NCBI GenBank assembly: GCA_019648995.1 | Contig: BLXT01000055.1 | Coordinates: 4,130,575 to 4,153,188, forward strand | Source of the DNA: Plakobranchus ocellatus | Taxonomy: Eukaryota > Mollusca > Gastropoda > Plakobranchidae | Length of the DNA stretch: 22,614 bases | Direction of reading: 5' to 3' | In this document: positions 8,601 through 17,410 of the stretch, one piece after another | Layout: the number at the start of each line of letters is the position of its first letter | Position numbering within the stretch: the first letter of the stretch is position 1 | Notes under the pieces: generated by a model | Told to the model about the DNA's origin: nothing | Databases searched by the model: none | What the model saw: the letters and a program-made list of their open reading frames with translations, nothing else | Position numbers and translations under genes: made by a program

Positions 8601-10966
8601 GTTTTTCAAGCTGAAAAAGCTCAGGGTAAAAATAATTAGCCCATGTCAATATGAAAATTTGGTTTGGGGTACATAGTTTTACAATGCAGTTCCCGTGACA
8701 TAACACTTCCACAAACCTTCACAACAAAAAGGTTCAGTAATTGGTATTTGGAGACTGCCATGGCCCATTTCCTGATGTGGCAGTTTTCAAATAAAGAATC
8801 AAATTGTGCACCCAATTCAGTGATAGAGAAGTTTAATGAATTAAATTCTGCTGAATTCTCATTAAAATGTATCTTCTAAAAAATGGTGCCACCTTAGTGT
8901 GTTTAAAAGAAAATGTTTTTTTTTTTTTTTGGACAAAATGTCTTTCATGTTAAATGAAATAATGGAAACTCTTGATTTTGTCTGTGTTTTTAGATCTCAC
9001 ATTTTAACAACAAGAGTTGCACCGAATTGAGCGATAGAGAAGTATATTTTAACATGAACATGCCAATAACTTGTGTAACTAGCGGACATAACAGATTCAC
9101 AATTGAGGCATGAATAAAATGCCGCTGAATTTCTCTATTGATATATATCTTCTATAAAATGTAGACGCCTTATAGTGTGTAAAAGATAGTGTTTTTATTT
9201 TTTTAATGTCTTTCATGAGAAATAATGAGAACTCGTGGTTTCATCTGTGTTTTTACATCAAACATTTTCTCTTAACTAGCTGGTATTTCATTATAAACAA
9301 ACGAATCCACCTCATTTCTTGCTCAGAGGTCGATCATGACCACCATGACCCTACCATATCGACTGTGTTGGTGAACTTGAGTTGAAAATAGGGTTAATTC
9401 ATAAAGAAAAATAAGGGTCCATTTTTTGTCATTGAGAAAAGACAATTTTTCCATATAAAACATCTGACTTCACAAAAATGTGTCACATGACAGCTCAAAC
9501 TATCTAGACTATCTCTAAATTAAACCATTTTCCTACATGGAAACTGTTTTGATTCTGAAAAAAATATCTATAAGCATGTTTTTTAGTGTCAAAAATTTTA
9601 CAGGATGTAATGGATGAACTTTGGAGAATCCCTCATAATCTCATATAGAAATTTCTATTAGCTTGAACCGAATTGATTTCAATGATCTCCTTATTCCTTA
9701 CCAATTCCTTAGGTTCTGGCCAAGCTTGGATCAACAGCAGAAGGATCACAAATAAGGGCAAGGATGCAAAGTGCTTGCCTTGTCTCGGATATGGAATCGT
9801 TCAAAGCTGCTAATCCTGGCTGCATACTGGAAGATTTTGTTCGGTGGTATTCTCCTAGGGACTACATTGTACCCGGAGAAAATGGTGAAGAGGTGCCCTC
9901 AGATGAGATTGAAAATGATGATATGGAGCCTACTGGTATTGTTGAAGATCCTGATACTAAAGACCATAGTGAGGCTGATAAGGTAAAACCATGCATGAAA
10001 GCAACAGTAATAAGCAGTACAAAGAGTAAGAGAAGAAGTAAAGTTTTGCAAGGTAGACTTAGCCAACGCATGCAGATTCCTGGCAATGTGTGGGTGGAGG
10101 CATGGCAAAGTGCTCGCCCTGTGCCTGCACGACGTCAGAAGAGGTTGTTTGATGATACAAGAGAAGCAGAAAAAGTATTGCATTACTTATCGTCCCTGCG
10201 ACCTGCTGAAGTTGTGCTTCACCTGATGCCCTGTATTGTGCATGCTGCTGTAAGTAAAGTGGCAGGAGAAGCAATTATTGCATCTGTGCCTAATGCCCGT
10301 TCCTTGATTGACCAGCTAGTCTCACGAGCCGCAACTCTCACTCGAAGTTATTCACTGGACCTCAACAAGTACAAAGAAATGATGCGCTATCTGGAGCTCA
10401 TTGAAACCATATCAGCGCGCACAACATCACTCAGGTCGAAGTTTACCAGCTCCCATCTAGCATCCCCAGATCAAGAAGGCAAAGAAGAGGAGATAGAAGG
10501 GTTTATTGCAAGCCTACTCACTCAGGGAGAGGTACCTGTGAGAGGTGGAGCATGTGGGCCTGCTGGAGCCATCATTCACAGGATGTTTATTGCTGCTCAG
10601 AGATCTAGCAATATGATTATGGATGATGAGGAAGATGCTACTGAATCTATGGAAAACCTGTCCGGACCAACACAGCGGAGACAGGGCATTGACCGCAGAG
10701 CCAGCAATAGCAGTAACACTAGTAGTGTAGGGAGTAATAACCGTAAAAACTCTGGGCTGTCCATGCCATCTCCTTCTCAGGAAGTAAAGTCTTCAGCATC
10801 TTGTGCTGATTTTCCTCCTGCCAGTGTAAGGGAGTATATATTAAGGGCTATGGTACCACGCCCTGCTCCTTACTCTAAAGTTCTGCCACAAAGAATGTAT
10901 TGCATGCTCACAGATGGGGACAACAGATTGGCAGGAGCTTTTACTTCAGATTCTACTTTTCAATAA
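3456..10966 (+). CDS. RAB3GAP1: Rab3 GTPase-activating protein catalytic subunit (RAB3GAP1), two exons, 1163 aa
   Basis: Coding sequence is 3456-5693 joined to 9713-10966. The product pairs with RAB3GAP2. The complex speeds GTP hydrolysis on Rab3 in regulated exocytosis and is also reported as the exchange factor for Rab18 at the ER. Recognition rests on long stretches matching the vertebrate protein as I remember it: VFEITDFTTASDWERF (32-47), RWYGLQEF (151-158), PFGACLDPISELHL (301-314), YSDLDPLQAPQWSVR (332-346), HLWQEFILEMRFRWEN (530-545), LHQKLQMLNCCIE (564-576), LYIPITQEPSPMTED (725-739), MQSACLVSDMESFKAANPG (764-782) and VPRPAPYSKVLPQRMY (about 1128-1143). Arg865, in SQRMQIPGN, aligns with human Arg728, the catalytic arginine. 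At 1163 residues it is about 180 longer than human (981). The excess lies mostly in low-complexity inserts. No break or missing key residue is seen. Gene identity is very secure; start and junction are strongly supported. Confidence 0.96.
5758..5763 (+). terminator. AATAAA overlapping the first in-frame stop inside the intron
   Basis: The in-frame stop that ends read-through of exon A is TAA at 5760-5762. It lies inside a canonical AATAAA hexamer. If the donor at 5694 were skipped and this signal used, a 768-residue protein lacking the whole second exon would result. It would also lack the catalytic arginine. Use of the signal is inference; AATAAA arises often by chance in AT-rich DNA. Confidence 0.3.
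7494..9102. repeat. Dispersed intronic motif GGACATAACATTCACAACA, five direct and two inverted copies
   Basis: Direct-strand copies start at about 7494 (ggacgtaataactcacaaca), 7820 (ggacataacattcacaacaa), 8382 (same core), 8695 (tgacataacacttcc, then cttcacaacaaa) and 9084 (ggacataacagattcacaa). Inverted copies lie at about 7641-7659 (ttgtgatgtattatgtctt) and 8197-8225 (ttgttgtgaaagtc, then gttatgtcc). The pairs 7494/7659 and 7820/8225 face each other, as the ends of short inverted-repeat elements of about 165 and 400 bp would. I do not recognise the family. Confidence 0.6.
8803..9276. repeat. Two diverged ~270-bp direct repeats in the intron
   Basis: Matching blocks appear in the same order. 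They are ttgtgcacccaattcagtga (8804) and gttgcaccgaattgagcgat (9016); gctgaattctc and atcttct (about 8850-8876) and gctgaatttctc and atcttct (about 9124-9152); agtgtgtttaaaaga (about 8896) and agtgtgtaaaagata (about 9174); gtctttcatg (8940 and 9208), aataatg and tctgtgtttttaga or atctgtgtttttaca. Offsets change from 212 to about 268 because of an insertion holding one copy of the ggacataac motif. The low identity suggests an old duplication. Confidence 0.65.
9713..10966 (+). other. RAB3GAP1: RAB3GAP1 terminal coding exon B, catalytic C-terminal half
   Basis: This exon encodes residues 747-1163, opening VLAKLGSTAEGSQIRARMQS. Conserved landmarks are ILEDFVRWYSPRDYI (784-798), the arginine-finger segment RLSQRMQIPGNVWVEAW (about 861-877), ARRQKRLFDDTREAEKVLHY and REYILRAMVPRPAPYS. 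Between SPRDY and the arginine finger lie about 65 residues, against about 30 in human. The extra part is first acidic (DEIENDDMEPTG), then basic (STKSKRRSK). A second expanded, Ser/Asn-rich region (about residues 1065-1110) precedes the conserved C-terminus. The stop is TAA at 10964-10966. Confidence 0.92.
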
Positions 10967-12035
10967 GAATAGGGTGAGAGATGTGGTAATGATCTATTCT
11001 ATTTTCTAAACAGTTTCCATAGTTCATCCAAAAAAGTATACACACCCAGTGGAACTCTGTAATAATGACGACTTTTGCTCTTGTCATGAAGTATTGTTAC
11101 AGCAAGGCACTGTGACAACTTCTGATCTTTTAGCTCTCCTTACTCTTCCCCAAGAAGGAGCAATTAAAAAGCCATTAGCCATGCTCACGACAGTTAGATT
11201 TTGGTCACTGAAAGCCCTGCCTGAGCAGAGAATTTACCTGTATTTTCTTTTATTTTAAACATTTAAGGTATCTTTAAGCCTTTATAACTTGTGTTATGGT
11301 ACATTACCTTGTACATTTTAGTATCATGTGAAGGTTGAAAAGTTGAATCTTCTTTTTTTTTCTCTTTTGTTTAAGTGATCATTTAGCTCACAAAGAGCAC
11401 AAAATCATCTAATTTGAATTTTTATGCATCACTTGCTTCCATTGTTATTTTTTTTTTTTTTATCACCGGTTGAATTTTCAAAAATTAGGCGGGGAAAAAC
11501 TGCATTTCAAGCTCAAAACTGCAATATGTTACGCATTCTTTTATAGCAGGCTTGATTGCCTTGCAGCAGGTGGTTACTCCAAGGCTATAAAATTTATCAG
11601 GGAACAGGAGAGATGCAGGCAGGGTCTCCAAGAAACTGGTAACTGAATCCTCTTTGGTTTCCTCATAACATAATCAGATAGTTTGAGTACTGCTAAGTGG
11701 TGTGGATGGTCTTTAATCTGTGCTATCAAAAAGTTGTCTATAGGGGGGTACAAGTTGGTTAGTCTTTAATTTTTTTCTGTGATACTGTCTTACAACTTTT
11801 ACAGAAATATTTATTCAGATAACTGATGCTCACTCTTCTGTTATTTACATGTACAAAGTAGGAACTTTAGAACTTTGTGCTGCTCAAGTGTCTTTCTCTT
11901 ACATTTTCTTTTCTTATTTATTAAAATTTTACCAGAGGCAACAAATGAGTAAGTTCTGGTGCAGTTTGATCTTTAAGGATATTTCTAAAACACTTACTTT
12001 CGTGCTGTAGAATAAAGAGTTCCTCTTTCTTTTTT
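10967..12035 (+). other. Probable 3'UTR of RAB3GAP1
   Basis: Sequence after the stop has no further coding character. The 69-codon plus-strand frame at 11049-11258 shows no known motif. Downstream of the stop the first canonical AATAAA on the plus strand is at 12011-12016; an ATTAAA variant lies at about 11163. The fossil transposon-like frame on the minus strand begins soon after, so the transcript most likely ends near 12.03 kb. No cleavage-site evidence is available. Confidence 0.45.
12011..12016 (+). terminator. Candidate polyadenylation signal AATAAA of RAB3GAP1
   Basis: A canonical hexamer lies 1045 bp after the stop codon and is followed by T-rich sequence (cctctttcttttttggc) that could serve as the downstream element. 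Placement is by position only. Confidence 0.4.
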
Positions 12036-12109
12036 GGCTAAAGTAGAGTGAGGCATTTCTCATCCCTGCCCTCCATGAAAACTCAATCCAACCTAAATCT
12101 TTTCAACCA

Positions 12110-13092
12110 TGCCACATTATGTTTCTCAAGAATAAGCATGGGGGTGCAACATGAGTCAGATCTTGAGCATTACAGGATGAATTACATTGTGCAACTGTTT
12201 CGCTTATTTAGTTCACAAACTTTTAGGTGCTAAATCCATTTTGCCCAGCTTCATTCCATCTCTACTGACATGGCACTATAAACAAAGATATAAACCAGAG
12301 GGGCCTGATATACCTTACAGTTTGCAAAGAAACCAGTAGTCTCCAAACACAAAAACTTACATTGTTTTGTTGCACCATTTCAAAATGTTCAAAACATTTA
12401 TTTGGTATTTCAGGTCTCCCATGATGGTCTGTATATTTATAATGGTGTCTTGAACGTTCCCTATGGCTATGAGATAGCTGTTGTGTGTATTGCAAATGCT
12501 TGAAGCTATTTTTAAACTATCTATACCATGATCATCCCCAACTTTCACCCAAGTCTCATCATTGGATTTACTTGTACCATGCCGTTACAAATAGCTATTC
12601 TCATTCATTTTGTCCACGGTGACAAAGGATGCTAAATTCTCCACGGAAGCTTTGTTCTTGTCCTGCAGTTTCTTTGTTTTAGTTTGTTCAAAACTTTTGG
12701 GTTGAATAGTAATACTGATGTGTCCACGTTTTTGTGCATTGCTCTTACAGCATCCTGTCTTGGAATAAATGTGCTTATGCTTTTTCCATAGTTTCTTTCA
12801 TAGTTAATGTTTCTTGAGTACATGTACATGTAATAAATTTCTATCTCACAAGTTCCAGCAGCCATGCAAATTTTTATTGCACTGCACTTTTTTTTTTTTT
12901 TAATCACAAACTTCTTGTCTAATTGTGTCTGTTCCACTGTTCCTGGATATCTTGGAAGCAGGCTAGTTTTTTTAAGTGGGTTTTCTCCTTCTCAATGGCG
13001 ATTTGGACAGGTATGATCCTTTTCTTGACATTGTCAGCTTTTGAAGAAATAGTGGCTGCCCTTACGCCTTTAAATGCAATGTATCCTTACAG
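12110..13092 (-). pseudogene. Broken open frame of a dispersed invertebrate repeat-borne protein family
   Basis: Read right to left, the segment from about 12815 to 12110 keeps a single minus-strand frame for about 230 codons, interrupted by several stops. The order is KTGCCKSNAQKRGH, ETWVKVGDDHGIDSLKIASS, GDLKYQINVLNILKWCNKTM, stop, VFVFGDYWFLCKL, stop, GISGPSGLYLCL, stop, CHVSRDGMKLG, and later AKQLHNVIHPVMLKI. The last two stops stand where tyrosine and tryptophan would be expected. I remember this pattern (GGDHGG..FK, then FLFGDYEFL, YGISG, CLWCH and NNVI) from many multicopy, uncharacterised proteins of cnidarians, molluscs and echinoderms, probably transposon-encoded. I cannot name the family. 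A second piece at 12930-13092 (53 codons, ending KKLACFQDIQEQWNRHN and a stop) lies beyond an A/T tract and may be its upstream part. Confidence 0.55.
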
Positions 13093-14272
13093 TCCAATAT
13101 ATTAAATTTTTGTGTTACAAGATGTGTAGCAAGAATTTCTTTATCATGGCTAAGAGCTCTGTATTAATGTCAAAAGGTCAATGTTAAGTCTGATGATACA
13201 GCTATTACAGCATCTTTAATCATAGGGGTTAACATCAGTTTATGAGCTGTCAGACGACTTGTGATGAAATTTTACTGGCTTTTTTCAAAGGACGTGAATT
13301 AATCTTTTGAGCCCTTTGGTTGGAGTTTGAAGGGTACATATATATAAGAAGCTGTTTTAAACTTTGTGGAGTAGACACTGCAAGAAAGACTTAGCTGTGA
13401 ACTGTGATGTTCAGTTTCGTCATGGTTTGTAGAAACCTAAGTATCAATATTGGATGGTTCATTTGAAAAGCCCTAGCCACACATATAAGCAAAGCTGTGT
13501 TTGATTCTGGCACATTATCACCCGTATAAAAATATCTGTGTTCAAAGCTTTTATCTTAGTCAATGTTTGGCAGGTAAACAGTTTGAAGCATAGAATTCAG
13601 ATACAGTCAATTTCTGATCTGCTTGGACTCTCTGGAAATCTTTGAGTCTATCACCAATGTTGAATGAAAGATAATGTAAGCATGTTGAACATTCACTGAT
13701 TTTGATATGATTATTATATTGTGTCCATTTTTTTAAACTTCTCTTTGTTTTTCAATTGCCTTATCAATTGTCATTTGACTGCTTCTGTGCTTTATCTAAA
13801 CCTATTTTGTGATAGGAGGTACAAATTGATTGAGACTGAAGACCCAGGGTAACTTTTATAATATTTGAGTGGAAAATGATTAAAATGTCCTTTTGGTAAT
13901 CCATGACTTTTTCAACTTTGTTCGTATATCTTTGAAGTCCAGTTAGACATTTTCTATTAAAGAAACTGGTTGAGAGTATCAATATTGTCATCATTAATAA
14001 AAGTGCTCCAGTATGAAAAAGGATTGTAAGTTCTTAAAACAAGACTTTAATAGGATCAGTGATTGAAGATAAGATTACACTAATTAATTCAAAGAAAAGA
14101 AACTATGTTCTTAACTTTTAGAGTTATTTTCCTTGGTAAAAAGCACATATAATAATGATATTGGTGAAAATAAATATTCTTGAAACTCAATGGTAGTTTA
14201 TTTTGTTTGAAAAACAAGTACAAGAAACGAAGGCAACATTTGATACAAACCACAAATAATTTTACAAGTCTC

Positions 14273-14288
14273 TACACACACACACACA
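14273..14288. repeat. Short (CA)n microsatellite
   Basis: About eight CA dinucleotides follow tctcta. This is an ordinary simple repeat. Confidence 0.85.
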
Positions 14289-15677
14289 AAACATAAAATG
14301 ATTGAACAAATATAGTCGCCTTTTCAAAAAACAAAAGTATGTCAAAAGATAAACTTAAAAATTATAACTCATTATCCCTACATACTATCAATCACATAAT
14401 TGATTTCTACTACATGTAGTTCACTTTTATGTTATGTTCAATATTGCATCGCACTGCAATATAAACAAATTCACTGATTGCTTAAAAATATCATGCACAC
14501 CAATCAAAGGACAGTCTACTCATTGTAGTAAACCCACTCTTTAAGAAGTATTTATCAACCCATTGTAATGAAAAAAAATATGCATAATAAAAAGAAGTCC
14601 ATATGATGTAAAAATTCAGAGCAAGCAGCATAAATTGCTACATAGGAGCTACTAAAGCCATAAAGGTCTGTGAAGTAGACTGATTTTGTACCGTTTAATT
14701 CAGCACAGTTACTTGCCGCTGATCTCACCAGCCCAGTAGCCATTAATGACCTGATTAGGCTAACGGCTGTTATCATAGACTTCTGGGGGCACAGGCCCAG
14801 CAGTGCCTGGGTGAGGAGGCAGATCAAAAGGGAAAACTAACTAATGCAAATTTTGCCCTAAGTTAGTTGCGGTGAAGGATGGTAGTTATTCCCACCAAAG
14901 ATAATGTAGAATTTATTACTCACATTCTACTGAATTGGCTGGCAATTCTAATTATTCTCATGGCTTATTCGAATTGAAACTATGGTAGCAGTACCCAGTA
15001 CTATAAAAATGAGAACAAGTACCGTAGAGAGTGTCTTACATAGATCGCAACATGTTTTGTAATAAGTATGAGAAAGGGGAGAGGGGTAATGTATATGCAC
15101 AGTCAGTTATCATTCGCTAAGTGCTGTGATTGACTATTTTATCAAGGCTCTAGAACAATGCTAGCCCCTTCTCTCTGGTGATTCTTTATCCCCTTGTTAC
15201 TGGTGACTTTCTCCACTCTCTTGAAACATGAATGATGAATGGTCCATCCTTTTTCCAAGTGTGCAATAACCTCCAAGATTGGGAGACAGGATGCTCACGA
15301 AGATCTCTGCTTATGATTGTGATGCGTAACGGGATATTCAAATATCATCTTACTCCTGGAGGGGTCTCTTCTCCTGTAATACTACACTTATGTAAGGTGA
15401 AAAATAAAATGGAAAAAAAAGATGGCAACATAGAAAATAACACACAAGGAAAGAGATAATTATTCTTAACCTACAATCAATAAATGAATCTAACAGTTTT
15501 ATATCCCGTATATTTATATTTTGAATCTTGATTTTACATTTTGGCTAGTTTGAATGATTTACTTAATTACATTGTATAAATGCGTATGTACATGTACGTC
15601 ATATGAATGTTTTTCATGAAAATGTACGTTAAGTACATAGAGCAGTGATTGTACCATGGATTTGCAAGATATAAGTG

Positions 15678-15760
15678 ATATATTATTATTACTATCATTA
15701 TTATCATTATCATTATAGTATGTTGTTATTAATATTATTAATATTTTTATTATTGTCATG
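15678..15760. repeat. Imperfect ATT/ATC trinucleotide repeat
   Basis: An interrupted run of att, atc and aat triplets covers about 80 bp. The minus-strand Asp/Asn-rich frame across it is a repeat product. Confidence 0.8.
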
Positions 15761-16280
15761 AGAGGTCCACAAAAGCAATTTGAGCGATACACTGGTAAAC
15801 GAAATTAGTTCAATTACAGTTATTTACTTAGGCTTATAGCTCTCTTTCAATACACAAGATAATAGAAAGTTGAATTTACACCTTGTCACAAAGTAGTGAG
15901 CCTAAAAATGGTTTAAGACTGTGACAATAACTCGTCATTGCTTTAAAATTTATTCAAATTCTTTTGCCATCCAGATATTTACCAACCTGCCTACTTAATG
16001 ATTACTGAGACCTACAGGCCATGAAGATCCAACAAAATCTGTGATGGGGTTACCGATTATTGAAATTTGTTTAAAAAAGCATCCACTAGTATGTACTGCT
16101 GGTCCTTGTGAGAGTTAATAAGGAGTTTGTGGCTCAAATCCTAGAGAAAGCCAATTGCAGGGTATTTTCTTTCACAGTCCATGACACAGGAATACGCACT
16201 TTAAGGAAAAATAATTAAGTTGTAACAGTGGTTTTGTATTGATTTTCAACCTAATTTGGCTGTCTAACCTGCAACCTCTT

Positions 16281-16327
16281 AGGGGGGGAGAGAAGGGGGG
16301 GGGGGGCAAAAGTTTAAAAAAAAAAGT
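16281..16327. repeat. G tract followed by A tract
   Basis: Runs of 8 and 12 G are separated by agagaa, and a 10-11-base A run follows shortly. The G runs are strand-biased and could form a quadruplex, but four separate G runs are not clearly present. Confidence 0.7.
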
Positions 16328-16339
16328 GTAAGATTATAT

Positions 16340-16400
16340 TTGAATAGCACCTAACACAGAGTGTGCGCTACACAGAGCTCTCTGGCCCATATTATATGCT
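16340..16400. repeat. Possible fragment of a dispersed SINE-like repeat
   Basis: The words gaatagcacctaacacagag and tgtgcgctacacagagctct resemble the 'tagcgcctaacac...gtgcgctac' blocks that recur in short interspersed repeats of many aquatic animals. Neither ends nor an RNA polymerase III promoter could be defined, so this is only a hint. Confidence 0.2.
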
Positions 16401-16933
16401 GGGTGATTATACTAGGCTTGAGAGGTTAAGCTGGTCTAGACCTGTATGGATGAACTGGTTATGCTTAGCATGGTGTAATATCCTATAGATTGTTAGGAGG
16501 CTATGGGGCAAAGGTGCACAGTGCAATTATGTTAACTTTGATGCTATTTGCTTTTTTTTTAACTTTCAGATCTCATAACTGTTCCTATTGAGGGAAGTAG
16601 ATATTAATATTAGTACTCTTTGTTTGATATGGCTTAAATATCTACTGGGCTTTTCCACTCCTTCATTACAACATGTCATCATTCAAGCTGTCGTTTAAAT
16701 GGGTTCTTGTTTACTTCCACAGCAGAGAACCAGGAATAACTCTTGTCTAGAAAATTGCATTTCCTATGGAAAAACATAAACATAAAACATTAATGTTTTA
16801 TCAGATCACATTTACCGCACTTAAAATTAATTTCCAGTTAGACCTGCTTGGAGTGTTTTGTTTTATGTTTCAATTCGCAAAAATTCCATCCTTTTTTACA
16901 AATTGTTGAATATGGTTTTTCCTGTCATCAGTT

Positions 16934-16984
16934 GAATGCCTCAAGATAAATAACAAACAAATTATTGTTTATCTTGAGACATTC
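16934..16984. repeat. 17-bp inverted repeat with a 17-base loop
   Basis: The left arm gaatgcctcaagataaa (16934-16950) and right arm tttatcttgagacattc (16968-16984) pair at 16 of 17 positions. The loop is taacaaacaaattattg. Weak complementarity continues a few bases outwards (gtcatcagtt against accaatcagac). A transcribed hairpin, a microRNA-like precursor or a small remnant of an inverted-repeat element are all possible. Confidence 0.6.
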
Positions 16985-17331
16985 ACCAATCAGACTGTTT
17001 TCTGGTTATTTTGATACTGTTTTTGTTTTAAAAGTTTTTAAAAAGTAACGTTTGAATGGCAAAAAGCAATATCAAAATTGTAGCTATAGTAACTGTTTTT
17101 ATTGTCACTGTCAGCCTGTAGTACATCTTGGGCTGTCACTCTGTCTCACTTTGGAAAAATGCAAGAAAAAGTGGAAAAAAATCACTATGAGTGATCAATA
17201 ATCAGAGTCAAAGCTAAACCCTAAGGGCCTAGTCTGTGTTCTATGAGAGATTGGAAGGTTTTGAAACTAAACATGTTGTTCCTCAGTTTATTGTGTACAC
17301 ATGTACTTTTTGTGGTTCTTTTATCGTTCAG

Positions 17332-17410
17332 GATGATGTATCGAGCAGCACTTTCAAGAGAAGAGCGTGCTTATACTAACTGGGACAAAAAATACTGCAG
17401 TGTCTTTTAG
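17332..17410 (+). other. Speculative terminal coding exon, function unknown
   Basis: A pyrimidine-rich tract ending cag at 17329-17331 is followed at once by GATGATG. A 25-codon frame (MMYRAALSREERAY, then TNWDKKYCSVF) ends in TAG at 17408-17410. The local base composition is less AT-rich than the surroundings. A donor-like GGG|GTGAGT lies at 17443-17451, after the stop, and an AATAAA at 18324 could end such a transcript. No upstream coding exon was found, and I recognise no protein ending like this. Chance is a serious alternative. Confidence 0.2.

Larger units (their letters stand above)
5694..9712 (+). other. RAB3GAP1 intron, phase 0, 4019 bp
   Basis: The donor is GAG|GTAAAG and the acceptor is a pyrimidine-rich CCAATTCCTTAG|GTT. 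Joining them gives EEHAE-VLAKLGS, which matches the human EEQSEVLAKLG segment exactly in phase. Bases 5763-7480 hold nothing recognisable apart from T tracts (about 6865-6885 and 7432-7440). The part from 7490 to 9280 is repeat-derived and is listed separately. Small frames in the intron (for example at 6304-6522, 7469-7675, 7791-7997 and 8664-8879) have no motif or coding character. Confidence 0.92.
13106..16280. other. Non-coding stretch with scattered simple repeats
   Basis: No gene is recognised. Minus-strand frames at 13764-13994 and 14555-14827 and a plus-strand frame at 15232-15459 have no known motif. The first might extend the broken frame at 12.1-13.1 kb upstream, but I see no linking motif. 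AATAAA words occur at several places (for example about 13996 and 15404) without an associated coding exon. Confidence 0.45.

Noticed and set aside
9862-10274. Minus-strand frames of 71-94 codons opposite exon B
   Set aside because: Shadows of the conserved coding strand; no recognisable motif.
9764-10966. A separate 400-residue gene starting at ATG 9764
   Set aside because: Seventeen conserved RAB3GAP1 codons precede that ATG in frame back to the acceptor at 9711-9712; this methionine aligns with an internal one in the human protein.
11049-11258. 69-codon frame after the RAB3GAP1 stop as an additional exon
   Set aside because: No similarity to the RAB3GAP1 C-terminus, which is already complete at 10966, and no coding motif.
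14760-14825. GC-richer block with a GGCAC...GTGCC palindrome as a tRNA-derived SINE head
   Set aside because: No A or B box pattern or cloverleaf could be fitted on either strand.
15232-15459. 75-codon plus-strand frame as a small gene
   Set aside because: Its length is within chance expectation, it ends in a Lys/Asn-rich A-rich stretch, and no motif or splice context supports it.
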